DNA of 64,000 nucleotides from Pseudomonas nitroreducens (GCF_024170165.1 NZ_JALJXP010000005.1:347106-411105), one strand, 5' to 3'. Counted from the stretch's first letter, positions 30,219-39,367 are shown. Numbers and translations are program-made. The notes: a model not told the origin generated them from the sequence alone.

Positions 30219-32579
30219 TCAGAACAACCCCATCTGCTTATCGACCAGCGCGCTGAAGTCATCGTCCACGAAGGGCAGGATGGCGTCGGCGATGGGCTGT
30301 AGCTGCCGGCTGACATAGTGGTCGTAGTCGATGGGCGAGCTCAGCGTTTCCAGCGGCTCCGGGCCGTTGACCGTGATCACGTAGCTGATCCAGCCGCCGC
30401 GCTGGTACTGGCGCGGGCGACCGTGGCGCTCGTTGTAGTCGTCGGCGATGCGCGCGGCGCGGACGTGGGGCGGCACATTGCGTTCGTAGTCGCCGAGCTG
30501 GCGGCGTAGGCGCTTGCGGAAGATCAGCAGGTCATCCTGTTCGCCGGCCAGGGTGCGGTTCACGTAGTCGCGCACGTAGTCCCGGTACGGCTGGCGCTGG
30601 AAGATGCGCAGATACAGCTCCTGCTGGAACTGCTGGGCCAGCGGCGACCAGTCGGTACGCACGGTTTCCAGGCCCTTGAAGACCATCTCGTCGCTGCCGT
30701 CATCGCGCCGCACCAGGCCGGCGTAGCGCTTCTTGCTGCCCTCTTCCGCGCCGCGGATGGTCGGCATCAGGAAGCGCCGGAAGTGCCGCTCGAACTGGAT
30801 CTCCAGCGCACTTTCCAGCCCGTATTCCTCGCGCAGGTGCTGAGCCCACCACTGGTTGACGTGGCGCACCAGAGCACGGCCGATCCCGGCGGCTTCTTCC
30901 TCGTCATGGGCGCGGCCAAGCCAGACGAAGGTGGAGTCGGTATCGCCGTAGATCACCCGATGCCCCTGGCCTTCGATCAGCTCGCGGGTGCGGCGCATGA
31001 TCTCGTGGCCGCGCAGGGTGATGGACGAGGCCAGGCGCGGGTCGAAGAAGCGGCAGCCGCTGGAGCCGAGCACGCCGTAGAAGGCGTTCATGATGATCTT
31101 CAGCGCCTGGGACAGCGGCGCATTGCCGTCGCGCTTGGCGGCGTCGCGGCCCTGCCAGACGCGCTCGACGATGGCCGGCAGGCAGTGCTGCGTACGCGAG
31201 AAGCGCCCGCCACGGAAGCCGGGGATGGACGCCTCGTCCGACGGCTCGCTCAGGCCTTCCACCAACCCGACCGGGTCGATCAGGAAGGTGCGGATGATCG
31301 ACGGGTACAGGCTCTTGTAGTCCAGCACCAGCACCGACTCGTAGAGCCCCGGCCGCGAATCCATGACGAAGCCGCCAGGGCTGGCCTCCGGCGCCTTGCC
31401 GCCGAGGTTCGGCGCGACATAGCCCAGCCGGTGCATCGGCGGCAGGTACAGGTGGGTGAAGGCCGCCACCGAGCCACCGCTGCGGTCCGCCGGCAGCCCG
31501 GTGACGCTGGCGCGTTCGAGCAGGAAGTCGAGAATGCGGGTCTTGTCGAAGATGCGCGTGACCAGCTCGCAGTCCTTGAGGTTGTATTTCGCCAGTGCCG
31601 GCTTGTCCTCGGCGAAACGGCGGTCGATCTCGGCCATGCGGTCGTAGGGGTTGTCGATGGACTTGCCCTCGCCCAGCAACTGCTGCGATACGCTCTCCAG
31701 GCTGAACGACGGGAAGCTCCAGAACGCCGAGCGCAGCGCCTCGATGCCGTCGATGATCAAGCGCCCCGCCGCCGCAGCGAAGTAGTGGTTGCTCGAGGCG
31801 TGCTGCCGCCAGCCCATCTCGTCGCCGCCCCGGCCCAGGCGCAGGGGAATCTCCAGGCGCTTGGCGTGCTCCTGCAGTACGCGCAGGTCGAACTGCACCA
31901 GGTTCCAGCCGATGATGGCGTCGGGGTCGTGCTCGGCCAGCCACTGGTTCAGGCGTTCCAGCAACTGCGCGCGGCTGTCGCAGTACTCCAGCTCGAAATC
32001 GCGCTCGCCGTCGACGCCATTGGCCGGGCCGAGCATGTACACCTGGCGCTGGCCGCAGCCCTCCAGGGCGATGGAATAGAGGTCACCGCGGATATTGGTT
32101 TCGATGTCCAGCGAGGCCAGTTTCAGTTTCGGCCGATACTCCGGCGCCGGTCGCAGTTGAGCGGTGACGGTGCTGCCGCCTTCGCCCGGCTCGCCGCTGA
32201 AGGTGACCGGCGCGGTGATGAAACGCTCCATCAGGTAGCGCTCGGGCGGGCGGATGCCCGCTTCGAACACCTCGACGCCAGCCTCGCGCAGGCGCTTTTC
32301 CAGATTCATCAGCTGGCGATGCTGCTGGCAGTAGAGGCCCAGCACCGGGCGTTGCTGGAAATCGCGCAGGCCCAGCGGACGCAGTTGCGCGCCGCGTTCG
32401 CCGGCCAGCAGTTTCTCGGCGCGGGCGCGCTGTTCGGCCGGCACGAAGGCCACCGAAGTCTGCGGCGGCAGCAGCACATGCCGCGGTCCTTCATCGGTGG
32501 CCAGCCAGAAACCCACCTCGGTGCCTTCGGGCGTGTCCCGCCAATGTCGGGTCAGGACGAAACCCTGCCTTGCCTCCAC
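30219..32579 (-). CDS. polB: DNA polymerase II (family B)
   Basis: PolB, 786 residues, a B-family polymerase with 3'-5' proofreading, used in replication restart and damage tolerance. The exonuclease domain has SLDIETNIRG (Exo I) and IIGWNLVQFD (Exo II). The polymerase domain has DYKSLYPSIIRTF (motif A), KIIMNAFYGVLGSSGCRF (motif B) and YGDTDSTFVWLG (motif C with its two catalytic Asp). The start is GTG 32579. No convincing LexA box is seen in the 150-base gap to mltA, although E. coli polB is SOS-controlled. It is divergent from mltA. Confidence 0.95.
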   Translation of the reverse strand: MEARQGFVLTRHWRDTPEGTEVGFWLATDEGPRHVLLPPQTSVAFVPAEQRARAEKLLAGERGAQLRPLGLRDFQQRPVLGLYCQQHRQLMNLEKRLREAGVEVFEAGIRPPERYLMERFITAPVTFSGEPGEGGSTVTAQLRPAPEYRPKLKLASLDIETNIRGDLYSIALEGCGQRQVYMLGPANGVDGERDFELEYCDSRAQLLERLNQWLAEHDPDAIIGWNLVQFDLRVLQEHAKRLEIPLRLGRGGDEMGWRQHASSNHYFAAAAGRLIIDGIEALRSAFWSFPSFSLESVSQQLLGEGKSIDNPYDRMAEIDRRFAEDKPALAKYNLKDCELVTRIFDKTRILDFLLERASVTGLPADRSGGSVAAFTHLYLPPMHRLGYVAPNLGGKAPEASPGGFVMDSRPGLYESVLVLDYKSLYPSIIRTFLIDPVGLVEGLSEPSDEASIPGFRGGRFSRTQHCLPAIVERVWQGRDAAKRDGNAPLSQALKIIMNAFYGVLGSSGCRFFDPRLASSITLRGHEIMRRTRELIEGQGHRVIYGDTDSTFVWLGRAHDEEEAAGIGRALVRHVNQWWAQHLREEYGLESALEIQFERHFRRFLMPTIRGAEEGSKKRYAGLVRRDDGSDEMVFKGLETVRTDWSPLAQQFQQELYLRIFQRQPYRDYVRDYVNRTLAGEQDDLLIFRKRLRRQLGDYERNVPPHVRAARIADDYNERHGRPRQYQRGGWISYVITVNGPEPLETLSSPIDYDHYVSRQLQPIADAILPFVDDDFSALVDKQMGLF

Positions 32580-32730
32580 GCTCTAACCACCCGTCTGTCG
32601 ATTCATGCCGACATTCTACCGGTCCGCCCGGGGATTCGTTGCAAGGCATGTTAATCCGACCGATGCGTTTGACGCACGCCCCGCGTCTGCCCAAGCTAGC
32701 GGGCTTTCGTTTGCCTGCCAGGAACTGCCT

Positions 32731-33882
32731 GTGACCCTTTCGTGCCGCCACTGGACCCGTCCGCTCCTCGCCACTCTCTGCTTCGCCAGCCTGCTTTCCG
32801 GCTGCGGCCTGTTCGGCGAAAAGCCCGAGGAGGCCCAGGCACCCACCTATTCCAAGGCCTCCTGGTCGGAGCTGCCGCAGACCGCCGACAGCGACGTGCT
32901 GCAAGGCTTCAACGCCTGGCGCTCGGCGTGTGCGGTACGCCTGAAGAAGGATGACATCTGGGCCGCGACCTGCGCCGACGCCGCCAGCGTGCCGGCTTCC
33001 GCCCCGGCCATCCGCCAGTTCCTGCAGGCCCACCTGCAGCCCTACCAGCTGCGTTCCGGCGAAGGCAGCAGCAATGGCCTGATCACCGGCTACTACGAGC
33101 CCGTCTACCGCGGCAGCCTGCAGCGCGACGCCCAGCACAGCGTGCCGGTCTACGGCGTGCCGAAGGACATGATCAGCGTGGCGCTGGACAGCGTTTATCC
33201 CGAGCTGAAGGGCAAGCGCCTGCGCGGCAAGCTGGAAGGCAACACGCTGGTGCCTTACGCCGACGCCGCCGGCATCCGCCGCGACGGGGTGAATGCCCCC
33301 GTGCTGGCCTGGCTGCCGGACCCGATGGACCTGCAGTTCCTGCAGATCCAGGGCTCCGGCCGCGTGCAGCTCGCCTCCGGGCGTCAGCTGCGCCTGGGCT
33401 ATGCCGACCAGAACGGCCGCCCCTACAAGCCGGTTGGCCGCTGGCTGGTGGAACAGGGCGAGCTGAGCAAGGAAGAAGTCAGCATGGCACGCATCCGCGA
33501 CTGGGCCCGCGCTCACCCGCAACGGGTCGACGAACTCCTGGCGAGCAACCCCAGCTACGTGTTCTTCAGCCAGCGCCCGGACAGCAACGAAGGCCCGCGC
33601 GGCTCGCTGAACGTGCCGCTGACCCCCGGCTACAGCGTGGCCATCGACCGCAAGGTGATCCCGCTGGGCAGCCTGATGTGGCTCTCCACTACCCGCCCGG
33701 ACGGTGCGCCGGTGGTACGCCCGGTCGCCGCCCAGGACACCGGCGGCGCCATTGTCGGCGAAGTCCGCGCTGACCTGTTCTGGGGTACCGGTGACGCCGC
33801 CGGTGAACTGGCCGGGCACATGAAGCAGGACGGCCAGCTGTGGCTGCTCTGGCCGAAGGACAAGACCCTGCCAGGCGCCTGA
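32731..33882 (+). CDS. mltA: Membrane-bound lytic murein transglycosylase A
   Basis: A 383-residue outer-membrane lipoprotein that cleaves peptidoglycan glycan strands, releasing 1,6-anhydromuropeptides. The lipobox is LSGC with Cys25 as the lipid anchor. LITGYYEPVYRGS, IQGSGRVQL and VAAQDTGGAIVGEVRADLFWG are MltA signatures, the last containing the catalytic Asp region. GTG 32731 with AGGA eight bases upstream places the signal peptide correctly; longer in-frame starts bury it behind about 40 unrelated residues. It is the first gene rightward from the polB-mltA divergent gap. Confidence 0.92.
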   Translation: MTLSCRHWTRPLLATLCFASLLSGCGLFGEKPEEAQAPTYSKASWSELPQTADSDVLQGFNAWRSACAVRLKKDDIWAATCADAASVPASAPAIRQFLQAHLQPYQLRSGEGSSNGLITGYYEPVYRGSLQRDAQHSVPVYGVPKDMISVALDSVYPELKGKRLRGKLEGNTLVPYADAAGIRRDGVNAPVLAWLPDPMDLQFLQIQGSGRVQLASGRQLRLGYADQNGRPYKPVGRWLVEQGELSKEEVSMARIRDWARAHPQRVDELLASNPSYVFFSQRPDSNEGPRGSLNVPLTPGYSVAIDRKVIPLGSLMWLSTTRPDGAPVVRPVAAQDTGGAIVGEVRADLFWGTGDAAGELAGHMKQDGQLWLLWPKDKTLPGA

Positions 33883-33965
33883 CATTGGCGTAGGAAAGTT
33901 GAGGTAATTCCTACTCGTCCTACAGAGCTCCCTGAATCACCGGCAGCGCCGCCCACCGGAACATG

Positions 33966-34001
33966 GTCGGCGAATCCAGGCACTCCCCTGGCTTCGCCGA
34001 C
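33966..34001 (+). other. Hairpin after mltA
   Basis: GTCGGCGAATCCAGG (33966-33980), loop CACTCC, CCTGGCTTCGCCGAC (33987-34001): a 15-bp stem with one mismatch. It lacks a T run, so it is either a weak mltA terminator or a leader structure for the small gene at 34027. Confidence 0.5.
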
Positions 34002-34026
34002 CCTCAATCCGAACGCGGTGACCGTC

Positions 34027-34299
34027 ATGAAGAACAACCAGCCTCCCCTCCGCTCGCAGCGCCAGCACCGTGGCTGGCCATTGGACTACGACGTGCTCTG
34101 CTGGATCGGCGCCATCGCCCTGGTCCTGCTGTTCTTCGGCGTCGACCAGTTCTTCGTGTCGAAGCTGCCGGGCACCGGCGTCATCGAGCACCAGCGCGAC
34201 ATTCCCCGGCACAGCGTTCCCCAGCGCGTCGACCTGCCCGCCGCCCACGCCCTGGCAGCGGTGAACCATAACCGCCAGCAAGCGAATCAGGTGCCGTGA
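34027..34299 (+). CDS. Small single-helix membrane protein, unknown function
   Basis: A 90-residue frame with a charged, glutamine-rich N-terminus, one clear membrane helix (about 26-46, ending GVDQFFV) and a hydrophilic tail. I do not recognise the family. There is no good ribosome binding site before ATG 34027, and a GTG nine bases earlier is an alternative. The last 13 bases overlap the convergent AraC-type gene. The compositional contrast between helix and tails argues for real coding, but it could be chance. Confidence 0.45.
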   Translation: MKNNQPPLRSQRQHRGWPLDYDVLCWIGAIALVLLFFGVDQFFVSKLPGTGVIEHQRDIPRHSVPQRVDLPAAHALAAVNHNRQQANQVP

Positions 34300-35243
34300 C
34301 GGAACTGCCCCGGCGTCATCCCGCTCCAGCGACGGAAGGCCTTGGAGAAGGCGCTCTCGTCGGAGAAGCCCAGGCGCTCGGCCACCTCACCCAGGCGTGA
34401 CGACTCGCGCAGCAGCTGCTCGGCCATGGCGTGCAACACCTGCTCGCGCAGCAGCTTGAAGCTGGTGCCTTCGTCGGCCAGCTTGCGGTTGAGATGACGG
34501 CCGCTGAGTTCCAGCTGCTCGGCCACCTTTTCCTTGCCCCAGCGCGGGTTCTGCCGCAGCAGCTGCTGCACGCGCGCGGCGAGGCTCTGTGCGCCCAGGC
34601 GTTCGAGCTGCGCATCGGCCAGTGCGCGCAAGTGCTCGCGCATCAACGCGTTGGCCTGGATCAGCGGCACCTCCAGATCGGCCACAGCGAAGCTCAGCGC
34701 ATTTTCGGTGCAGGCGAAATCCACCGGGCATTCCAGCAATTCCCCGTAACGTGAAGGCTCGCCCCGCGCGGCATGGCTCAGCGCCAGGCGTTGTGGTTTC
34801 ACCCGGTCGCCAGTGATCCAGCGGGTCAGGTGCACCAGGCTGGCCAGCGCGGCCTCCACCCGTTCCTCGCGGCGCACGGCATAACTCGGCCGATAGACCA
34901 GGCGCACCTGCGTGGCGTCCTGCTCGCGCTGGAACTCGCTGCCCTCGGCGATGATCGGGTAGTACTCCAGCAGCGCTTCCAGCGCCTCGCCGTAGTGTTC
35001 GCAGCTCATCAACAGCGCGCCGACCATGTCCAGGTGCCCCACCTGCAGCGCGCTGCCCAGGCGCAGGCCGAGCAGCGGATCGCCCGACGCGGCGCAGATG
35101 GTTTCCCAGAAGGCGTCCTGGCGCTGCAGGGGAATGCGCGGCTCGAGGCTGGCCGCGTGCAGATCGGCAGGCACCGGCAGCCCCAGGCGCTGGGCGGCCT
35201 GCAGGATGCCCTGGGCGTAATGGACGGTAATGGTGTGCGACAT
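34287..35243 (-). CDS. AraC-family transcriptional regulator
   Basis: A 318-residue regulator with an N-terminal arabinose_bd-type ligand domain (about 15-200, GDPLLGLRLGSALQVGHLDMVG) and a C-terminal double helix-turn-helix (about 225-315: KVAEQLELSGRHLNRKLADEG and LGEVAERLGFSDESAFSKAFRRW, the latter an AraC signature). Relatives in Pseudomonas are often controls of neighbouring catabolic or lipid-related operons. It is divergent from the transporter/amidohydrolase operon and probably controls it. Two direct repeats just before its start codon are likely binding sites. Confidence 0.88.
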   Translation of the reverse strand: MSHTITVHYAQGILQAAQRLGLPVPADLHAASLEPRIPLQRQDAFWETICAASGDPLLGLRLGSALQVGHLDMVGALLMSCEHYGEALEALLEYYPIIAEGSEFQREQDATQVRLVYRPSYAVRREERVEAALASLVHLTRWITGDRVKPQRLALSHAARGEPSRYGELLECPVDFACTENALSFAVADLEVPLIQANALMREHLRALADAQLERLGAQSLAARVQQLLRQNPRWGKEKVAEQLELSGRHLNRKLADEGTSFKLLREQVLHAMAEQLLRESSRLGEVAERLGFSDESAFSKAFRRWSGMTPGQFRHGT

Positions 35244-35281
35244 GGTCCCGAATTAACCGGTGAAGGTCCCGATTGAGCCGT
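35244..35281. promoter_or_regulatory. Tandem direct repeats, probable AraC-regulator operator
   Basis: GGTCCCGAATTAACCGG (from 35244) and GGTCCCGATTGAGCCGT (from 35265) are direct repeats 21 bases apart, two helical turns, typical of AraC-family sites. They abut the regulator's start codon and lie just before a candidate promoter (TTACCG 35281-35286, 16 bases, TATGCT 35303-35308) for the divergent operon. Confidence 0.6.
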
Positions 35282-35433
35282 TACCGGGCGGTAAGGCTCC
35301 CCTATGCTTGCCAATTACAACGATAAATACAAACAAGAGTCGCCTTGCATGCTGATTGAAACCGGAGCCGCGCCCGTGCCGCCGGCTACTGCCCGTTCGC
35401 CATTCCCCGCCCTCCTGCTGCGGGAGACCGGCG

Positions 35434-36345
35434 ATGCCTGACGTCCATCTCGAATTTTCCGGCGGCTCGATGATCGCGCTGAACGCCATCATCGCCCTGA
35501 TGATGTTCGGCGTATCGCTGGAGCTGCGCCGCGACGACTTCACCCGCATCCTGCGCCAGCCCAAGGCGCCGGCCATTGGCATGCTGGTGCAGTTCCTGCT
35601 GCTGCCCGCCGCCACCTGCCTGCTGACCATCGCCCTGCCGATCGACCCGGAACTGGCGCTGGGGATGATCCTGGTGGCCACCTGCCCCAGCGGCACCTTC
35701 TCCAACATCATGACCTGGATGGCCCGCGGCAACGTCGCGGTGTCGGCCAGCGTCACCGCCGTCTCTGGCTTGAGCGCAGGCATCTTCACGCCGCTGAACT
35801 TCGCCCTCTACGCAGGGCTGAATCCGGCGACCCGCGACCGCCTCACGCAGATCCACATCGACCCGCTGGAGCTGGTGGGCATGGTGGTGCTGGTGCTGAT
35901 CCTGCCGATGCTGCTGGGCATGGCCCTGGGCCGGCACAAACCGCAGCTCGCTCGGCGCCTGGAGAAGCCGCTGCGGCAACTGTCGCTGCTGGTGATGCTC
36001 GGCTTCGTCGGCATGGCCTTCGCCAAGAACTTCCAGCAGTTCATGGGCTACTTCCACCTGTTCTTCTGGCTGGTGCTGCTGCTCAACGGCACGGCTCTGC
36101 TGCTGGGCTACACCTGCGCACGACTGTGGAAGCTGCCAGACGCCGACGTGCGCGCCGTGACCCTGGAAAGCGGCATCCACAACTCCGCGCTGGGCATGGC
36201 GCTGATCCTCACCTTCTTCCCGCAGGCCGGCGGGATGTTGCTGATCGCCGCGTTCTGGGGCTGCTGGCAGCTGTTCTCCGGGTTGGTGCTGGCGCAACTC
36301 TGGGCGCGCCGCGAACCCCGCGCGGCCGCGGCGACTGCGTCATGA
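35434..36345 (+). CDS. Bile acid:sodium symporter family protein
   Basis: A 303-residue carrier with about nine to ten membrane helices. LILVATCPSGTFSNIMTWMARGN and LESGIHNSALGMALI are the two conserved sodium-binding crossover regions of the bile acid/Na+ symporter fold. Bacterial members carry diverse organic acids; the substrate is unknown. ATG 35434 has GGGAG eight bases upstream and begins MPDVHLEFSGG. Its stop overlaps the next gene by ATGA, so it heads a three-gene operon opposite an AraC regulator. Confidence 0.85.
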   Translation: MPDVHLEFSGGSMIALNAIIALMMFGVSLELRRDDFTRILRQPKAPAIGMLVQFLLLPAATCLLTIALPIDPELALGMILVATCPSGTFSNIMTWMARGNVAVSASVTAVSGLSAGIFTPLNFALYAGLNPATRDRLTQIHIDPLELVGMVVLVLILPMLLGMALGRHKPQLARRLEKPLRQLSLLVMLGFVGMAFAKNFQQFMGYFHLFFWLVLLLNGTALLLGYTCARLWKLPDADVRAVTLESGIHNSALGMALILTFFPQAGGMLLIAAFWGCWQLFSGLVLAQLWARREPRAAAATAS

Positions 36346-37085
36346 ACGCGCCCGCCCTCGCCCTCGGTGGCTTCATCCTGCTGGCCTACACCCTGGAAGC
36401 CATCACCGGCTTCGGCAGCGTGGTGATCGCCCTGTCCCTCGGCGCGCTGCTGATGCCCATCGAGACGCTGCTGCCGATCCTGGTGCCGCTGAACATCGGC
36501 ATGACCGGCTACCTGTGCTGGCGCCACCACCGCCTGATCGACACGCGCCTGCTGCTGCGCACCGTGCTACCGGGGATGCTCATCGGCATGCTGATCGGCT
36601 ACCTGCTGCTGCCGCACCTGGACCCGCAACCGCTCAAGCGCGGCCTCGGCGTGCTGATCCTCTGGTTCGCCGGCCGCGAGCTGTGGCGTCTGCGCGCCAG
36701 CGCCCCGGAGCGCGGACGCACGCCGAACTGGGTGGTGCGCCTGGCCACCGGCGCCGCCGGGGTCTGTCACGGCCTGTTCGCTTCCGGCGGGCCACTGCTG
36801 GTCTACGCGCTCTCGACCCGGCCGCTGGACAAGACCCGCCTGCGCGCCACCCTGGTCTGCGTCTGGTTCACCCTCAACGGCCTGCTGACCCTCGCCTTCC
36901 TCCTCGACGGCCGCCTGCGCCCGGCGCTGCCCCAGGTGCTCGCCTATGCGCCCCTGCTGCTGCTCGGCGTGTGGCTGGGCGAACGCCTGCATCACCGCTT
37001 CGAGGAACAGCATTTCCGCCTCGCCATCCACTGCCTGCTGCTGGTCAGCGGCGTCCTGCTGCTGTCGCCCTGGAGTCTCCTGTGA
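36342..37085 (+). CDS. TauE/SafE family permease
   Basis: A 247-residue membrane protein with about eight helices in two similar halves. The motif GFGSVVIALSLGALLMP in the first half and GVCHGLFASGGPLLVYAL in the second fit the TauE/SafE (sulfite exporter) family, which moves small anions such as sulfite, sulfoacetate or related organics. ATG overlaps the upstream stop (ATGA) and its own stop overlaps the amidohydrolase start (GTGA), so the three genes are translationally coupled. Confidence 0.82.
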   Translation: MNAPALALGGFILLAYTLEAITGFGSVVIALSLGALLMPIETLLPILVPLNIGMTGYLCWRHHRLIDTRLLLRTVLPGMLIGMLIGYLLLPHLDPQPLKRGLGVLILWFAGRELWRLRASAPERGRTPNWVVRLATGAAGVCHGLFASGGPLLVYALSTRPLDKTRLRATLVCVWFTLNGLLTLAFLLDGRLRPALPQVLAYAPLLLLGVWLGERLHHRFEEQHFRLAIHCLLLVSGVLLLSPWSLL

Positions 37086-38875
37086 GCTACGACATCATCA
37101 TCAAGAACGGCCTGTACTTCGACGGCAGCGATGCCCCCGGCAGCCTGCGCCACGTCGGCATCAAGGACGGCCGCATCGACACCCTGAGCGTCAGCCCGCT
37201 GGACGAAAGCGGTTGCGCGCAGGTGATAGACGCCAGCGGTCGCTGGGTCACCCCCGGCTTCCTGGAAATCCACTCGCACTACGACGCCGAGGCCATTGCC
37301 GCACCGGCGCTGAAGGAGTCGGTGCGCCATGGCGTGACCACCGTGTCGGTCGGCTCCTGCTCGATCAGCATGGTGCTGGGCGAGGCCGAGGACTGCTCGG
37401 ACCTGTTCACCCGCGTTGAAGCCGTGCCGCGCGAGCAGGTGCTGCCGATCCTGCGTGACAAGCGCAACTGGAAGGACGCCAGGGGCTACCGCGCCTTCTA
37501 CGACCAGCAACCGCTGGGGCCGAACCTCTGCTCGTTTCTCGGCCACTCCGAGCTGCGCGTCACGGTGATGGGCCTGGAGCGCGCAATCAGCGGCGCCAAG
37601 CCCACTGAAGCCGAACTGCAACGCATGGAAGAACTGCTGGAACAGGCGCTGGACGCCGGCTGCTTCGGCCTTTCGGTGATGACCACGCGATTGGACAAGA
37701 TGGACGGCGACCGCGCCTGGTCCAGCCCGCTGCCCTCCACCTTCGCCAGCTGGAAGGAATTCTCCCGCCTGTTCGCTGTATTGCGCCGGCGCAACGCGCT
37801 GATGCAGGGCGCGCCCAACGCGGTCACCAAGATCAACGTGTTCGCCTTCCTCTACCAGGCCCACGGCTGGTTCCGCCGCCCGCTCAAGTGCTCGATGCTC
37901 ACCGCGCTGGACCTGAAGTCCCAGCCCTTCATGCACCGCATCACCCGCGCCTCCGGCTGGGTCGCCAACCGCGTGCTGCGCGGCCGCTACCGCTGGCAGA
38001 CCCTGCCCGCGCCCTTCGTCGTGCGCATCGAAGGGCTGAACATGAACGGCTTCGAGGAGTTCGGCGCCGGCGAAGTCCTGCGCGAAATCAAGGACCCGGA
38101 AGAGCTCTACACGCGCATCCAGGACCCGGCGTTCCGCGAGCGCTTCAAGAAGGACATCAAGGCTACCCTCAGCCTCGGCCTGTGGCACCGCAACCTGTCC
38201 GACTGCTGGGTGCGTGAATGCCCGGATGCAACGCTGGTCGGGCGCAACTTCGAGGACATCGGCCGCGAGCGCGGGCTGGACCCGGTGGACGCCTTCTTCG
38301 AGCTGGCCGGCCAGTACCGCAACGACCTCAAATGGACCACCTGCTACGGCAACCACCGTCCGGAGATCATGGGCAAGCTGCTGGCCAGCCCCTGGACCCA
38401 GCCGGGCTTCGCCGACTCGGGCGCGCACCTGGCCTCCCACGCGCAGTACAACTTCCCGCTGCGCATGCTCAAGTATGTGCGCGACGCCGAACTGGCCGGA
38501 CGCAGTTTCATGGATACCGGACGCGCCATTCACCGCCTGACCGGCGAGCTGGCGGACTTCGCCGGGATCGACGCCGGCTACATCCGCGTGGGCGATCGCG
38601 CCGATCTGGTGGTGGTCAACCCGGCGGGGCTGACCGATGAACTGGATGATGTCTGTGAAGCGCCCATGGAAGTCATCGGCCTGACGCGACTGGTCAAGCG
38701 CAACGACGCAGCGGTGGATGCCACGCTGATCAACGGGCGGGTGGCTTATCTGCGCGAAGGTGGCTTCCCCGAGGCACTGGGCAAGGAGCGTGGTTTTGGG
38801 CGGTTCCTGCCGGGACGGGATGTGCTGAGCCGGCCGCAGGAAGTGCCGGCGGGGGCGCCGGCATTCGGCCGGTAG
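37082..38875 (+). CDS. D-aminoacylase/N-acyl-D-amino-acid deacylase-like amidohydrolase
   Basis: A 597-residue amidohydrolase-superfamily enzyme. The N-terminal beta-sandwich (MSYDIIIKNGLYFDG) is followed by the metal motif LEIHSHYD. Later come CSFLGHSELR, the catalytic-Asp region ADSGAHLAS, and a C-terminal sandwich GDRADLVVVNPAGL. The family includes N-acyl-D-amino-acid deacylases and dihydropyrimidinase-like enzymes; the true substrate is unknown. GTG 37082 overlaps the preceding stop. With the symporter and TauE-type permease it could form a pathway for uptake and hydrolysis of an N-acylated compound. Confidence 0.85.
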   Translation: MSYDIIIKNGLYFDGSDAPGSLRHVGIKDGRIDTLSVSPLDESGCAQVIDASGRWVTPGFLEIHSHYDAEAIAAPALKESVRHGVTTVSVGSCSISMVLGEAEDCSDLFTRVEAVPREQVLPILRDKRNWKDARGYRAFYDQQPLGPNLCSFLGHSELRVTVMGLERAISGAKPTEAELQRMEELLEQALDAGCFGLSVMTTRLDKMDGDRAWSSPLPSTFASWKEFSRLFAVLRRRNALMQGAPNAVTKINVFAFLYQAHGWFRRPLKCSMLTALDLKSQPFMHRITRASGWVANRVLRGRYRWQTLPAPFVVRIEGLNMNGFEEFGAGEVLREIKDPEELYTRIQDPAFRERFKKDIKATLSLGLWHRNLSDCWVRECPDATLVGRNFEDIGRERGLDPVDAFFELAGQYRNDLKWTTCYGNHRPEIMGKLLASPWTQPGFADSGAHLASHAQYNFPLRMLKYVRDAELAGRSFMDTGRAIHRLTGELADFAGIDAGYIRVGDRADLVVVNPAGLTDELDDVCEAPMEVIGLTRLVKRNDAAVDATLINGRVAYLREGGFPEALGKERGFGRFLPGRDVLSRPQEVPAGAPAFGR

Positions 38876-38910
38876 TTCCAGCGCGCTCGATGGGCGCCGG
38901 CCATGCCGGC

Positions 38911-38983
38911 GATCGCGGGCATGGCCCGCTCCTACAGGGGAGTCGCGGCGCTAGTTGTTGCAGGAGCGAGCCATGCTCGCGAT
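38911..38983. repeat. Two facing REP elements
   Basis: GATCGCGGGCATGGCCCGCTCCTACA (38911-38936 by position) and its inverted variant TTGCAGGAGCGAGCCATGCTC (from 38958) flank 21 bases. They are the same family as at 20785, 25256, 53657 and 63643, and end the amidohydrolase operon. Confidence 0.85.
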
Positions 38984-39040
38984 CCGTAAGCAGGGCTTAC
39001 GGTGTCGGCGCTCAACGCGATACCGTGCGGCCGGCCGAGA

Positions 39041-39073
39041 TTGACGCCCTGCCGCGCACTCACTAGAGTGCGC
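39041..39073 (+). promoter_or_regulatory. Promoter with overlapping 8-4-8 palindrome
   Basis: TTGACG (39041-39046, 5/6), 17-base spacer, TAGAGT (39064-39069, 4/6). The perfect palindrome GCGCACTC-ACTA-GAGTGCGC (39054-39073) covers the -10, as a repressor operator would. The start would be near 39076, giving a leader of about 290 bases before the MFS gene. Confidence 0.6.
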
Positions 39074-39104
39074 GGTTTCCGACATCCCCCGTAATACCTG
39101 CACC

Positions 39105-39245
39105 ATGACCCCGTTCTACCGCTTCGCCGACCCGAGCCTCGCCCTGCTGCGAGAGCCCCCGCGCGTACGCAAGATTGACACGGTGCTGCGCCGTCGCCGC
39201 AGCGTGCTGTTCGCCTTCACCTTCTCCCCGCCCGCCGGCTGCTGA
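39105..39245 (+). CDS. Short upstream ORF (46 aa) in the MFS leader
   Basis: An ATG 29 bases after the predicted start of transcription opens a 46-codon frame rich in arginine (RVRKIDTVLRRRRSV) and ending FTFSPPAGC. The ribosome binding site is poor. No family is recognised. Its position inside a long leader, with a hairpin just ahead of the downstream gene, fits a regulatory leader peptide better than a stand-alone protein; chance is also possible. Confidence 0.35.
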   Translation: MTPFYRFADPSLALLREPPRVRKIDTVLRRRRSVLFAFTFSPPAGC

Positions 39246-39330
39246 GCCGGAAGCCGCGCGCACGCGCCGGCATTTCCGCATTCCGATTCCGCCCACCGGC
39301 AGCCGCCGATGGGCGCGTATGTATTTGCAC

Positions 39331-39353
39331 GCCCGGCGCTGGAGCGCCCGGGC
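39331..39353 (+). other. Leader hairpin before the MFS gene
   Basis: GCCCGGCGCT (39331-39340) pairs with AGCGCCCGGGC (39343-39353) with one bulged G, ending about four bases before AGAAGG, the MFS ribosome binding site. It could control access to that site. Confidence 0.5.
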
Positions 39354-39367
39354 AAGAGAAGGTTTCC

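Noticed and set aside
32580..32730. LexA box before polB
   Set aside because: No CTG-N10-CAG palindrome of adequate quality found in the gap.
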